64,000 nucleotides of DNA, from NCBI GenBank assembly GCA_018894105.1, contig CM032126.1, positions 22,418,391 to 22,482,390 on the forward strand. Direction: 5' to 3'. The first letter of the stretch is position 1. Every line of letters starts with the position of its first letter. The position numbers and the translations under genes are program-made. Below are positions 11,255-23,360 of the stretch, one piece after another. The notes below the pieces were generated by a model. It was not told the origin of the DNA. It searched no databases and saw nothing but the letters and a program-made list of their open reading frames with translations. The DNA is from Jacaranda mimosifolia. Lineage: Eukaryota; Streptophyta; Magnoliopsida; Lamiales; Bignoniaceae.

Positions 11255-14200
11255 GATGTAGCCTGTGAAGTGTTCACTAAACTTGTGGATGATGATCTAC
11301 AAATGAGATGCCTCATGATGGCTTCCATGACTAATGAGCTCCAAAAGACTTACGAGCTTTTGAGACATGCATGTGAGATCTATAAACATCTACAAGAGTT
11401 GTATGGTGTTCAAACAAGACATGAAAAGGTCACTTTGTCAAGAGAGATCTTTAGATCGAGGATGGCAAGTATCCATGATCGCGGGCTTAAGAGATTGGAC
11501 TCATCAAAAAGCTTGGGCAACCAGACATGGTAATGGATAATGATCTCTATGAAGATTTGATCCTACAATCATTACCCTCTTCATTCGACCAATTCATTAT
11601 GAACTTTAATATGTCCAAGCAAAAGGTGATGATTAACGAATTGGTGAACATGATGGTGACTGTTGAGGCGACTATGAAAAAGGAAAAGCCTCTTATGCTT
11701 GCTTTCACCTCTAAGTCAAAGGGCCCTAGGGGTCCTAGAAAGGGAGGTAAAAGGAAGAAGAGTTCTTCCTCGAAAGAGAAGCAACTCTTAAAAGGTTCGG
11801 GGGGAGCTAAGAAGAAGAAATGTGATAAGACCAATGCAACATATTTTTACTGTGGCAAAAAGGGGTATTGGAAAAGAAATTGCAAGGAATACCTTAACAC
11901 CCTTGGGAAGGGTATGTACTTCATTGAAGTGCACTTAACAACTAATTCTTCCTCATGGGTATTTGATACCATATGTTGTTCTCACCTTTGTAATTCGTTA
12001 CAGGTGATGAAAAGAAGAATGAATCTATGTGAAAGGGATATGACCCTCCACCTTGGAAATGGAGCAAAAGTTGCTACCACGGTCCAAGGCGTTGTAAAGT
12101 TAGACTTGGGAAATTCTTGTATTGTGTTAAAACCTTGTTATTATGTACCCCAACTTGTTAAGAACATTGTTTCAATACCTATTCTTGATAATGAAGGATT
12201 TGATTTTCCTATAACAAATGGTGTATTGGAAGAATTAAAGAATGGTTCTTTAATTGCACAAGTTACATTGAATAAAAGATTATACATATTAGATTCCCAA
12301 CCTTCACTAATGCACATTCAATCAAGTAAAAGAAAATTAGATAACCAAAAAGATGCCATTCTTTGGCATGCAAGATCTGGGTATATTTCTAAAAATAGGA
12401 TGAGCAAGTTAGAAGCTCTCAAAGCAATAAGTGTTAGTGGCATTGAGGAACTTCCTACTTGTAAATCTTGTTTAAAGAGAAAAATGACTAGCGCTCTTTT
12501 TGTAGGACAAACGGGGCGAACTACAAGTCCCTTAAATTTAATCCATATAGATGTTTGTGGCCCACTAAGAGTTAGTGCGAGAAGAGGCTATTCCTACTTC
12601 ATCACCTTTATCGATGATTATAGTTAGTTCATATATGTGTATCTTATGAAGTGCAAGTCTGAAGTCTTTGAAAAGTTCAAAAAGTATAGGAATGAAGTGG
12701 AAAATCAAAAAGGACTTAGTATTAAAGCTCTTCGATCAGATCGAGGGAGAGAATACTCAAGTACCGAGTTCTTGAATTATCTAAAAGAGAATGAGATTCT
12801 CTCACAATAGACTCCACCCAGCACACCCCAATATAATGGAGTAGCCGAAAGGAGAAATCGTACTTTGTTAGATATGGTACGATCCATGATGAGCTTTTTG
12901 ATGTACCTATCTTGTTTTAGGGATACGCTTTACAAATGGGAGCGATGCTACTAAATATAGTACCATCAAAGTCAGTGCCAAAAACGCCGCATGAGATATG
13001 GAATGGCAAAGCACCCTGTTACCAATACCTTAAGGTTTGGGGGTTCTCTCGCCTAAGTGAGATGAATAGTGGGAGACAAGGTGGATAGTAGATCCGCCTT
13101 GTGCAAGTTTATGGGATACCTAAGAGAGTCTTTAGGTTATTACTTCTATGATCCCTTGGAACAAAAGATGTTTGTTTCAAGGAACGCCTACTTTGTAGAA
13201 AAGAAATTTCTATTAGATAGAAATGGCATTGTTGTTGAACTTGATGAAGTTCAAGATGATCAACAAATCCCACAAATAGTAAAAATAAGTGAACATCAAA
13301 AGCCTTACACGCAACCTCTGAGAAGGTCAGACCAAATCAAGAAGCAACCTGAAAGGTTCGAATTCCTTCATGAGAAGGGCCAATCGAATAATGATCTGAA
13401 GACCTATGAGGAAGCTATGTTACACATAGACTCGGACATTGGCTAGACGCCATGAGATCAAAAATGGACTCCATGTACTCTAATAAAGTAGGCACTTTGG
13501 TAGATCCACCAAAGGTAATAGTTCCCATTGGTTGCAAGTAGATCTATAAGCGAAAGCTTGGAGTCGATGGAGAGATAACAACCTTTAAAGCAAGACTAGT
13601 ACCAAAGGGTTACACTTAAAGATCCAGTATTGTTTTCAAGGAAACCTTTTCACCAGTTGAATGCCTAAATCCATTCGGATTCTACTTGCCATAGCTGCAT
13701 ATTATGACAATGAGATATAACAAATGGATGTAAAAACCGCTTTCCTCAATGGAGACATTGAAGAAGAAATTTATATGGAGCAACCACAAGCTTTTACATT
13801 TAAGAAAAGTGAGCAAAAGGTTTCCAAACTCGAGAGATCTATTTATGGACTAAAACAGACATCTTGAAGTTGGAACATACATTTTGACAAGGCAGTCAAA
13901 TTGTTTGGCTTTGTCAAAAATGTGGATGAACCTTGTGTGTATATGAGGCTAGTATGAGTAGTGTATAGTTTATTGTGCTTTATGTCGATGCCATCCTTCT
14001 CATTGGGAATGAGGTAGGAATGTTAGAGTGTATTAGAGCATGGTTATCTATTCAATTCTCCATGAAGGATTTAGAAGAAACATCTTATGTATTGGGAATA
14101 TGTATCTATAGCGATAGATCGATGAGGATACTGAGGTTTCCCAAATCCTGTACATTGACAAGATATTAAAGAGGTTTAGTATGGAACAATCTAAGAGAGG

Positions 14201-14960
14201 ATTCCTTCCTATAGGACATGTTATTCGTCTCTCCAAGTCTATGGTCCCTAAGACTGACGACGAGAGATAAAAGATGTCCCACATACCTTATGCCTCTATT
14301 ATTGGGAGCATAATGTATAAAGTTCAATATACAAGACCGAATGTGGCACACGCTCTAAGTGTTATGAGTCGTTTCCAATCTAATCCCAGTGAAAGTCACT
14401 GGATGGCTATAAAAGCAATCCTTAAGTACTTGAGAAGGACTAAGGACTTGTTTTTGGTATACGGCAGTGAAGAATTGAAACTTAAGGGGTTTTCATATTC
14501 TAGTTTCTAATCCGATGTAGATGACCTAAAATCCACTTCTGAATTTATATTTTGTCTTAATGGCTGCATGGTGAGTTGGAAGAGTTCCAAACAAAATACC
14601 ACAACCGACTCTACCACAGAGGCAGAATATATTGCTGCTTCCAAAGCTACAAAGAAAGGTGTTTGGATGAAAAACTTCATTCAAGAGTTGAATGTAGTGC
14701 CTAGCATTCCTGAGCTAGTAGTTATCTTCTGTAACAACAATGGGGTGGTAGCACAAGCTAAAGAGCCAAGATCTCATCACCAATCTAAGCACATATTGAG
14801 GCGATATTATATGATTATGGAGATTATTGATAGAGGCGACATCCAAGTGGAGAGAGTTGCCCCGAAAGAAAATATAGCAATCCACTGACCCCTATCGCAA
14901 AAGGTCTTTGAAGGATATCTTGAGAAGATATGTCTTAAGACTATAGGGAATTGGCTTTAG
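11255..14960 (+). pseudogene. Copia A gag-pol, decayed
   Basis: Order of remains: gag from within its capsid region (FTKLVDDDLQMRCLMMASMT), zinc knuckle near 11845-11885 with first Cys and His both replaced by Tyr, protease region to about 12300, integrase HHCC near 12360-12480 (second His is Tyr; CKSC kept), and the first integrase Asp in HIDVCGPL (about 12545-12570). Then come SDRGREYSS (about 12738) and NGVAERRNRT (about 12840), giving the D-D-E pattern. Reverse transcriptase follows with QMDVKTAFLNGDIEEEIYME (about 13720-13780) and YVDAILLIGNE (13980; the second catalytic Asp is Ala). RNase H is at 14274-14890, with TTDSTTEAEYIAASKA. The longest open part is 11527-12627, 366 codons. At least eight stops or frameshifts break it. 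Class and order are typical of copia; the product would not function. Confidence 0.85.
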
Positions 14961-14974
14961 GGCAAGTAAGAAAT
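14960..14974 (+). other. Polypurine tract of copia A
   Basis: GGGCAAGTAAGAAAT immediately before the 3' LTR, decayed from the AAGTGGGAGAT type still visible in copia D. It is the priming site for plus-strand DNA in reverse transcription. Confidence 0.6.
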
Positions 14975-17191
14975 TGTTGGAATAGTGCCCCGCAAGCCAA
15001 TTAGATTGGCATTGTAAACTATTTCACTTGTGATACAATCTTGATTGAATGATATTAATAATCTTTATCTTATGCTTATATTAACTTCATTGGCATTTGG
15101 TTGAAGCCCTTAGATCACACAAGACTATGGGACTTGGTCACGCACTGGGTGGTGATCATGGAATAAGTCTTATACGATCGTCATCTTAAATCTTCCAAGT
15201 CATAGGATCTTAAGAGGTAAGGCATCTAAGATCCGGAAAGACTTGCACTAACGCTGCATAGATCCAAAGAGTTGGATATTGGTCTATTCCATGGGTAATC
15301 CCATATGAGATATAGATGCATGTTAGTAGGAAGGCCCACCCAGAGAATCCAATAGATAGCTGAAGTGGCAAGTCGGTAGTGACAAGTTTTCCTGCTTACA
15401 CTAATGCATATAATAAGTCCTTTGACCTGAGGTTCTGTGATAACCTTATGTTTAGGTCTTCATGCTTTGACTCCTCCCTTGTCACCTAGTGGGCTATTCG
15501 GTAGTGATTGGCGTGAGCTACTTAGACATGGAGGTTTGTGAGATCTAAGATGGAATCTAACTTCTCGTCATTGTGAAAGGCGAGTACATCTCTTATGTAT
15601 TCTATAATGATTGATTCCAAGAAATCCTTGCATAAGGTAGTATGACAAATTGAAAAAGGAGTTTTTCGAAGATGAAGTCATAAAGTGGAATTGAAAATTG
15701 GGAATAGAGACATAGTATCGAAGCTATTAGGGAGCTAGTAAATATTTTACCTTAGGCCTCTTTCAAGAGATAAGAATGGAATAACCGTATTTGCCTGGTA
15801 CGTGTAGAGATATAATAGTTCTCCAAGAGCATTCATTTCGGCCAATTAGTTGGGCTCCATGAGCTTGAGGTTGGACATCGACCATAGAGATTGGGTACTC
15901 TTCAATTAATAAAGATTAATTTAATTGAGTTGATTAGTTTAAAGGAGTTTAAACTAAAAGGGATATATGATATTCTAAAGTCACAAGCAATTGTGAGCCC
16001 ATGTCCAATGAATGATAGAACCTATCGAGTCACACACAAAAGCCAATTACATTTCCTAAGTAATGGAGGAATTCAAGTGTTAAAAAATTCACTCCATAGA
16101 GATCGATTTTTGTGTGATCGAAAATTGAAGCCAAGTTTGACTTTATTAATTTAATTGTTAAGTTGATCAACTAATTTAAGGAGTTAAATTAGACCAATAA
16201 TTAAAGAGTTAATTACTTGGTTCCATGTGACCATCAATTGGTTAAGTTAGAGAGTTGAGTTAACAAAATTAAGCGTAAAGATTTAAGCTAATTGACTTAA
16301 TAGTTAAGTCAATGATTAATTAATTAAATTAAAGTATTTAATTTAATTAATTAGAAGAATATATTTTGGAGGAAAAAATTCAAATGATAGGATTATTTAG
16401 GTATGGCATTTAATTATTTGAAATTAGATTTTAAATGTAATTGAAATGCATACAAATTCAAATTAGATTTGGATTTGCCAACTTGCATGCATTGCAAGCA
16501 TGTTGGCGGTCCCCCCCCCCCAACTTGAGGAAGGTGTGATTCCTACTTGGAATCATACCATCCTCCCTCTATATATAGATATAGAGGTGATGGTGGGCGG
16601 CCAATTCAAGCAATCTAAGTGAAGAATTAGATTCTCACTTTTTTCCTCCATTTCTAAGGTGTTCACTTATGTCTTGAATTCACCTCTCTTCTCTTCTCCA
16701 ACCCCAAAATTGGCCATCTCACTCTCTTCTTTCCGCTCTTTCTCCAACTAAAAGTGAGGAGTAGTAGGAAATTGGATTGGTGTGTGGATCATATTGATGG
16801 AGGAAAAACAAAAGGTTTGCTACGCCTTTGGAGATCCACCTGCAAGACTAGTCACTTGGTGTTTTTATTCCAGGAGATTTAGAAGGAGTTTTCATCTTAA
16901 CTTTTCATAGTAGCTTCATTAAAGAGTTTAGGATCTACTGGAATTATTTTGGATTTTTTGGAGACCTTTGGATCATGCAAAAGTTGCTCTTTTCCAGTTG
17001 TGCCACTGCTTGGCAAATTCTGTTTTGAAGAAAGAGTTCTTCAATCTACCTTTAGATTTTGCTAATCAAGGTAACTCTCCATTCAAATTGAAATTCTAAA
17101 GCATGTTTAGATCCTCGGTTTCTTGTAAAGCACTAGTTTATTTAAGCTTTTGAAATTTTATTATTGGATCCTAGTGTTTTACTTGCTTTCA
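14975..17191 (+). repeat. Copia A 3' LTR
   Basis: 2,217 bp from TGTTGGAATAGTGCCCC to TTGCTTTCA. Length agrees with the other two complete LTRs of the family (2,262 and 2,264 bp). It carries the family hairpin at 16534-16558 and a second stem CCTCTATA / TATAGAGG at about 16565-16588 that contains the TATA sequence. Confidence 0.9.
16534..16588 (+). promoter_or_regulatory. LTR twin hairpins, copia A 3' LTR
   Basis: The first stem is GTGTGATTCC with GGAATCATAC. Compared with the 5' LTR, GCC has become TCC and GGC has become GGA on the other arm, so pairing is kept. The second stem surrounds TATATAGATA. Confidence 0.55.
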
Positions 17192-18299
17192 ATTAGATGG
17201 ATAGGAACTTTCACATTCATATTCAAAATCACTGGAATGAATTTCAGAATGAAATGATCCCTAATTGTTTTCAAGAAGGCAGTTATCTTCACTATAAACC
17301 TGCTCAGAGCATGAGTCATCCCAGGTTATAGTCATTGCTTTATGCTTTTTTCCCCTTTCTGTTTTGACACTTCTTTTTAATTTTGGACAATCTGGGTCCA
17401 ATTTCGTGACATTCGGGCAAATGATATATTCTGGCCTTTGCTGTTCAAAGTTACTTCATTTGGTACTTCTTTTGGAACTATGTTTAAAATGGTTTTTTTT
17501 GCCTGCATAAGCTGTTTTAGCTGCTTAGTTATCATTGCGATTTCATCATTTATAGATTCCTCACTTAGATCTTCTTCATCTTCAGAAGGTTCCATATAAT
17601 CGGAAGAAAATGCAACATTTTTCTTTCTTTTGTTGTCAGAGCTTTCTTCCTTTGCTAGGAGGATCATCTCATGAGAAATAAGGGATCCGATTAATGGTCC
17701 CATAGCAAGAGTTTCCATATTTTTTGCTTCTTGGATGGCAGTCACTTTGGGCATCCATTCTTTTGATAGTGAGCTTAGGATCTTCCACACTTGTTCATTT
17801 TCTGGTATCCTTTTTCCAAGTGCAATCATTGGATTAAGGATTTACATGAATCAAGCATACATTTATCTTATGGATTCTTCTATTTTCATAGAAAACCATT
17901 CATATTAATGGGTTAGCAATGCAATTCTTTCTTGTTTTTCCTTCGATATCCTTCATGAGTAATTTGAAGCATGGTCCACATTTCTTTTGCTGAAGAACAT
18001 GTGCTAACACGATTGTACTATTTTTGAACCAAGGCATATGGGAGGATGTTCTTCACTTTTGTATTCATGGATAAGATTTTCTTATCCTCAATGGTAAGTT
18101 CTTTTCAGCCTTTCGGGGTCATATCTCCATTTGATGGAATGAGTGGCTCATCAATCATAATACTCCAGAGATCATAGTTAAGAGCAATAAAGAACTCTTC
18201 AATTATGTTCTTCCATGTTACATAGTTCGTTCCATCAAACAATGGTGGATGAGCGTTAGATTGTCCTTTTGCAAAAATATCAAAACTTGAAGAAGCCAT
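17192..18299 (-). pseudogene. Copia B gag, upstream half
   Basis: Starts at ATG 18299 with MASSSFDIFAKGQSNAHPPL followed by FDGTNYVTWK, the standard N-terminus of plant copia gag. The UBN2-like capsid part follows (17829-17377: GKRIPENEQVWKILSSL, KVTAIQEAKNMETL, LIGSLISHEM) and an acidic segment. Next is a ruined zinc knuckle ending CPKLKRSV, then a TWDDS motif near 17310. The frame reaches 17192, the right target duplication of copia A, and resumes in frame at 9272. A break lies between the first and second parts (about 17830-18100). Confidence 0.8.
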
Positions 18300-18340
18300 T
18301 ATGATCCTTCTGCTCAAGTTTGTTAGAACCTGAATATGAG

Positions 18341-18356
18341 CCAGGCTCTGGTACCA
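18341..18356 (-). other. Copia B primer-binding site
   Basis: The minus strand reads TGGTACCAGAGCCTGG, close to the TGGTATCAGAGC consensus complementary to initiator methionine tRNA. It lies two bases inside the LTR end and 40 bases before the gag ATG, so it fixes the 5' end of copia B. Confidence 0.75.
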
Positions 18357-18358
18357 CT

Positions 18359-19209
18359 TGTTAATAATAATAGGTCTAAGAATGGGTGAATTAAGCTTAA
18401 TACAATTTTATTGTAGCTTTAGAAGAAAATGAACGACAGTTTTAAACTGGAAGTTCCAGACGGAATAACACGAATTTAAAGGAAATAGAAAACTAAATGA
18501 GACACCAAATTTATAGTGGCTTGGCAAGCCTACTCCATTACCTAAACTTTCACTTAAGATTTTAATCTGTAAATTTCACTAATAATTTCAAAGAAAATTA
18601 GTACAAATAAGTTCAATAAATATGAACAAACAATTCAAAACTAACTAAAACTATATTAAACAAACTGATACAGTCGAAGGGAAGGAATATTCCAATGTCC
18701 CTAATATAGAAGACTAGATGACTTATGGTACTTCTAGCTGGAAGCAAACAGCATACCGATTTCTTTTCTCCAATTAGGTACTTCAAGAAAGCTGATAACT
18801 AGAGCTGAATATTTATGTAAGCAAAATTCTTGTTCTTCTAAATGCATCTCTTCAGGATTAAATAGTGATTCTTTACTCGTGTTCGATGTTGCAATGGTAA
18901 CTTTTCATAGATGGGCTACAACGGTAACTTACCATGTTTGGATGCCATTCTTCAATCAAAGGAGATTTTCTAACCTTCATTAATGTCTCCAAAATACCTT
19001 TTACATATGAGAGAAATCAACAATATTTTATCCAAATATACAATAGCCTTAAGATGGAAATAAATCATGAATTGCCTTTTTCATATGAGATAAATCAACA
19101 ATATTTTATCCAAATACACAATGCCTTTAAGATGGAAATAGATCATGAATTGCTTGAATTAAGAAGATGAACATTTCACTTGTCATTCATCAAAATCATA
19201 ATCCTAACA
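18359..19209 (-). repeat. Copia B 5' LTR
   Basis: 851 bp bounded by TGTTA and TAACA. On the minus strand it starts TGTTAGGATTATGATTTTGA and ends at the primer-binding site. It contains an internal 78-bp tandem duplication (18997-19074 and 19075-19152). It is unrelated to the LTRs of the copia A family. No matching 3' LTR was found to the left of 8850. Confidence 0.7.
18997..19152. repeat. Two-copy 78-bp tandem duplication in copia B LTR
   Basis: Both copies read CCTTTT.CATATGAGA.AAATC, then AACAATATTTTATCCAAATA, and on to GATGGAAATA.ATCATGAATTG. They differ at only a few positions, so the duplication is fairly recent relative to the decay around it. Confidence 0.85.
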
Positions 19210-19689
19210 TAAACCATATCCAAGTCATCTGCTCAGGAGAACAATGATATGAAAGCTCCTTCTTGGTGCAATAGATGGGCCCATAGGAGGAAGTACCATA
19301 GCAAGAGCTATCCCCATGTCCAAAATCTCTCATTAGGAGTTCTATGTCCACTTAAGGTATTCATCTAGTTTACAACAAAACCCTCCACCAATGTTGAAGA
19401 AGCATCTACACGAGCAACAACTACAATCGTTATGTTGCTTAAAGTAGATCATTTGTTGCATGCCTTCTCCACTTTCGTGATAAGTTGAAGACGATAATGA
19501 TGAGAGAAGTCTCCCACGAGGACATAACTAATAAAGCCACAAACGCTGCAACTACCAAGGTAAGAAGATTTAGAAAAAAGTTCCTCTAATTGAAGGTTTG
19601 GTATCGTATTGGAAGAAGTTAAAAAACATGAAGGATATATGCCCCTTGTGGTGGCAACACCAAGCTTAGCCATTTTGTCACGTCAATTT

Positions 19690-20412
19690 TGCTAGAATGG
19701 CTACCGCATGGAATGAAGATCCCACACCAATCAAAGATCCCAAAGAGTATCTTGACAAGTTTTATGCTAAAGCATATCATACTTGAGTAACATGGTTTAC
19801 TGCAAAATCTTCAGAACTATCATCTCAAAGAGGATGTTATCGTTGTTCAACCAATTCTCTATAGGCACCAATACTAGACTTGAGCAATTAAGTCAATGCA
19901 TTTTATATCACTTTAACATCAACAACAAGTACTTGTAGAACGCATCATATTTGTTTACTGTTACTTAAAAGGATAATGAGTCTTTGAGAGACTAAGTGAA
20001 ATAATTTGTCAAGGTTATGCACGAAGTTCTTCATGTGAACCATGAATTACTATCTACTATTATGAAGCAAAGATTATGAAATGGAAGATTCAAGGAATCT
20101 ATCATTGGAAAACCTCTCGCCTCTCTCAAAGAATTATTCACTTGGGTAGAGAAGTAGATCCAGATATAAGAGATCACGGGGAATAAACTTGAGCAAAGAG
20201 CAAATAGAAACAAAGAGAAAAACCCAATGATGGGAAGGTAAGAGAGAGCTACCACCAATCACTAGACGGATTTCTCTTCTATATGTTGCTTAACATGCTA
20301 AAAATAAAGCTCCTAACCATAGTAGAGTAATAAAGCCTAGTCCAAAAGCCTCGAAGGATGAAGGCCCCAAGTAATAAATGTCTCACAAGTATTAACGTAT
20401 CCATCAGTATTG
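19690..20412 (+). pseudogene. Gypsy C (Tat lineage) gag, first part
   Basis: In shifting frames the plus strand gives MATAWNEDPTPIKDPKEYLD, a ruined middle, then NESLRD, HELLSTIMKQRL, NGRFKESIIGKPLASLKELF and TWVEK. This is the order in Tat-type gag (PKEYL, ESLREY, GLRDGRF..SL...P.TL.EL..RAQKY). The reading is cut at 20413-20417 (GGGAT) by the solo LTR and continues at 23366. The stretch 19210-19690 probably holds the gag N-terminus or leader, but nothing there is recognisable. Confidence 0.6.
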
Positions 20413-20417
20413 GGGAT

Positions 20418-23360
20418 TGTAATGCCTCGATCGGGATACGTCTGCTTCCGGCTGAGGTGCTACTCAAACAACACCACACATCTTCTTTATAACAGAAAAT
20501 ACAATTCCCAAAATTCCAAAATAATTAATTTTTATAGCAACATTCATCGGATATTCAATTCTGAATTGAAATATCTCGAATCACACTTAGCACTTCTATC
20601 ACCCTTATTACCTTATGGGTCACCTGGGCTAGTCTGTCTCGTCACTTGTTCTTATCTGGGGTAAAGAACAGAGAGCAATAATAAAACAACATAAGTCCGA
20701 ATGACTTAGTGAGAGAGTTTAGTAATAACAATAAAGTGACAATTTCACAATTATTACATAAGAGACAAATAGAAGCATAAACATTTTCAGAAGTTGTGAG
20801 AGAAGGTTTTAGTCAAAGTTTTGAGGCAATCTATCTCACCAACGTCCCATACCAGTGATGAGACTTCACAAAATTCACTATGTATCATAGAGATTTAAAC
20901 CTCAACTATGATTAGAGAGGGGGTCAATATGCCATTTGAACATCCACTGGATTCCAGTTAATTATTTGAGATTCAAAGTATAAGTGTCAGGCATACCAAG
21001 TAACTAAATAGAATTTAACAAAACATTTTCACTGTTAAGCTGTTGGAGGTTCTTCTACCTTGTCACTCCACTTTCGAAAACATGAAAACCCTTATTCCTC
21101 CACTCCTGAGTGATCGGCTCGGATAATATACTACAACCTGTAGACATGGGTAGCTACATGCCTCATCCCCCTATAGCTAGCTACCTCCAGCGGACTACAG
21201 AGCCAAATGTAATCAGTAGTGTATCAGTAGAAGATCGGTCACCATCGATCCATCCTAAGCTAATTCGAGGGCCCACTCGCAAGGGTATCAGTAATTAGTA
21301 TAGTATAAGTTACCAGTAATCAATGTGCAACAACATTTCATATAACACGTCACTTTGCCATGACAGCCGAAATTTGGATGCTCAAACAGTCTTGACCCAT
21401 TTTTGAGAAACGGTTATGGCTATGACGAATAAATATATCTCAAAACTAATGTTCTAGATAATATACCAAATTGCCATGTTTATATATAGTATAATCCAGC
21501 ACCATGTTGGTTTCCAGAAAGGTACGATGATAAAATAGTATATTTCGAAATCACTTTTCAGCTTTCTCAACACATCGCCAATTTTAGATAAAGCGATATC
21601 CATCAAAATTAACAGAAGCGCTTAATATAAAAGGACGATGTGGAGTACTATTTTTAACACATAGATTGAAAGGAAGCAATGACCAGGACATAGTAGCAAG
21701 TACATATGTTTCTTTCCCGAGCAAAGAATCTCATACTAATGAGTATAAACTCACCTAATAAACTCAAGGAAATTCCTAGTCGGATAGACGCCTAGGTCCT
21801 GGCTGCCTAGTCAAACGATCGAGAATTGTCATGAGATAATACGACATATCATCCTATCAATCCTTTATACCTTCAATATAAATATAACTAACATATTTAT
21901 TAAACTTAAGGATATTCTGACACAGCCTCGATAATCCTTAAATGTTTGGAAAGTCCGTGACCTGGCTCTCTGTTCAATTCAAAGCTCAAAATAAATCATC
22001 TAAATCAACATTGTGTTGATTTCTGAATCATAATTCTCAATGTACTTAAACATCCTTATCAAGTTCCTCAATCACTTTAACGATTCGGTAATAATTCTAA
22101 AATTCCGTGCTACACTCAAATATTCAAGGTAATCATATATCTTGGCCCTGAACTCGACAAGTTGATAAACTGGTTGTTAAAATCTTATTTAAGGTGTCAA
22201 TGGAAATTCGATAACCTTTCAAGTCGATTAAGTTCAAGACTATAGAAGTTTTTAAGATTAATCTAGAACTTGACGTAAATTATGGTTTAACGATCCTAAC
22301 TCATATCATGATCAGGTTTAAACTTAAATTCCAATCGCATTTGTTAAATTAATCAAATTAAAATTTGATTATTGAAAATTACCTAAGTTGGGTCGAATCG
22401 GGATCCAGTCTTAAGCCGAGAATAGCTTAGACGAGTCTGGAACACCATTATGTTCAAACTAGTCCAAAACCACTGCCACACGCCACCGCTGGACATCCAC
22501 GCGCCGCCACCGGCAGATGTGAACCAACACCACCATCGGGCGCATCTCACCAAGGCGAGCAGAAACCCCAAAACAATTTTCAAATTCAATGCCGGTAGGT
22601 TGACCAATTGGTTGCTCAAAGCCGTAGTGAACCCTAGCTCGCCGCCGTCTACCACCTCCTTTAATTCTTCCACCACCGCTCACTGTTTCTCAAAATTGGT
22701 TCTACCATTACCCTACCCACGCTACTGTGACCAAAACCCACCAAAATCCACCCTGTTCCATCACCGAAAGTTGCCCAACCACCACATTCACCGCTCGACT
22801 GCCATTGCCCTTAATTTCCTGGTGATTCCTTCGGTAGTTTCTAGTGTTCTTGGTATAGGTTTGATTGAATCAACTAGAGGAAGCTAGCTATAGCTTTAGT
22901 TCTGAGTTTCACAGTCACTTTCCGACAATTTGTCAGTGGTGCAAGTCTGTGGAAGTTTTTGGGAATTAGATAAACCTTTGTCCTTAATTTTATATATATA
23001 GTCATATTTTTCAGATCTTTCAATTTGACCCCAGAAGTTTCCACCGTTTTCAATTGAGCCCTCTCAAATTCTGACCGTCTTTAATTTAGTCCCTGGACTT
23101 TAATTAAGTCCTCCAACTTTTATTTCTTACGCATTGACCCTTTAACATTCTTAATTCCAGTCAATTAGGCCCAAACTGGTTTATTTTAAAGTCATTAAGC
23201 TTTTATTTATCCCATATTGAGCCCCTAACTTTATAATTTCAAACAATTAAGTCCTTTCTTTATTTACAATTAAATCCTTCAATTCCCACATTTCTACATA
23301 AACTTTTATTAATTTAATTTAATCAGCTTAAATTTATAATCCTAAAATCGGGGTGTTACA
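20418..23360 (-). repeat. Solo chromovirus-type LTR 1
   Basis: 2,943 bp. The minus strand begins TGTAACACCCCGATTTTAGG and ends in TTACA. It is flanked on both sides by GGGAT (20413-20417 and 23361-23365), a perfect 5-bp target duplication. No internal region is present, so it is a solo LTR left by recombination. Its start resembles the LTR of gypsy E (55740-58285), and both carry the same order of segments, including runs of polypyrimidine phrases such as TTAATTTAGTCCC. The proline- and histidine-rich open frames at 22383-22887 lie inside this LTR and are not genes. Confidence 0.85.

Larger units (their letters stand above)
9273..17191 (+). mobile_element. Copia A, LTR retrotransposon with both LTRs
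   Basis: A Ty1/copia element of 7.9 kb in plus orientation. The 5' LTR (9273-11253) is truncated at its 3' end, the inner region (11254-14974) carries decayed gag-pol, and the 3' LTR (14975-17191) is full length. The flanks are ACTAG on the left and ATTAG on the right, a 5-bp target duplication with one mismatch. It sits inside the gag of copia B (minus strand). The two LTRs differ at roughly one base in ten over the first 150 bases by eye, so the insertion is old. Two other copies of the family occur in this window: a solo LTR at 32161-34422 and copia D at 43171-49729. Confidence 0.85.

Noticed and set aside
11547..11834. 95-codon minus-strand frame
   Set aside because: Shadow of the copia A gag Lys-rich region on the plus strand.
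22383..22887. Overlapping Pro/His-rich and Gly/Arg-rich open frames
   Set aside because: They lie wholly inside solo LTR 1 and overlap each other on both strands in a GC-richer LTR segment.
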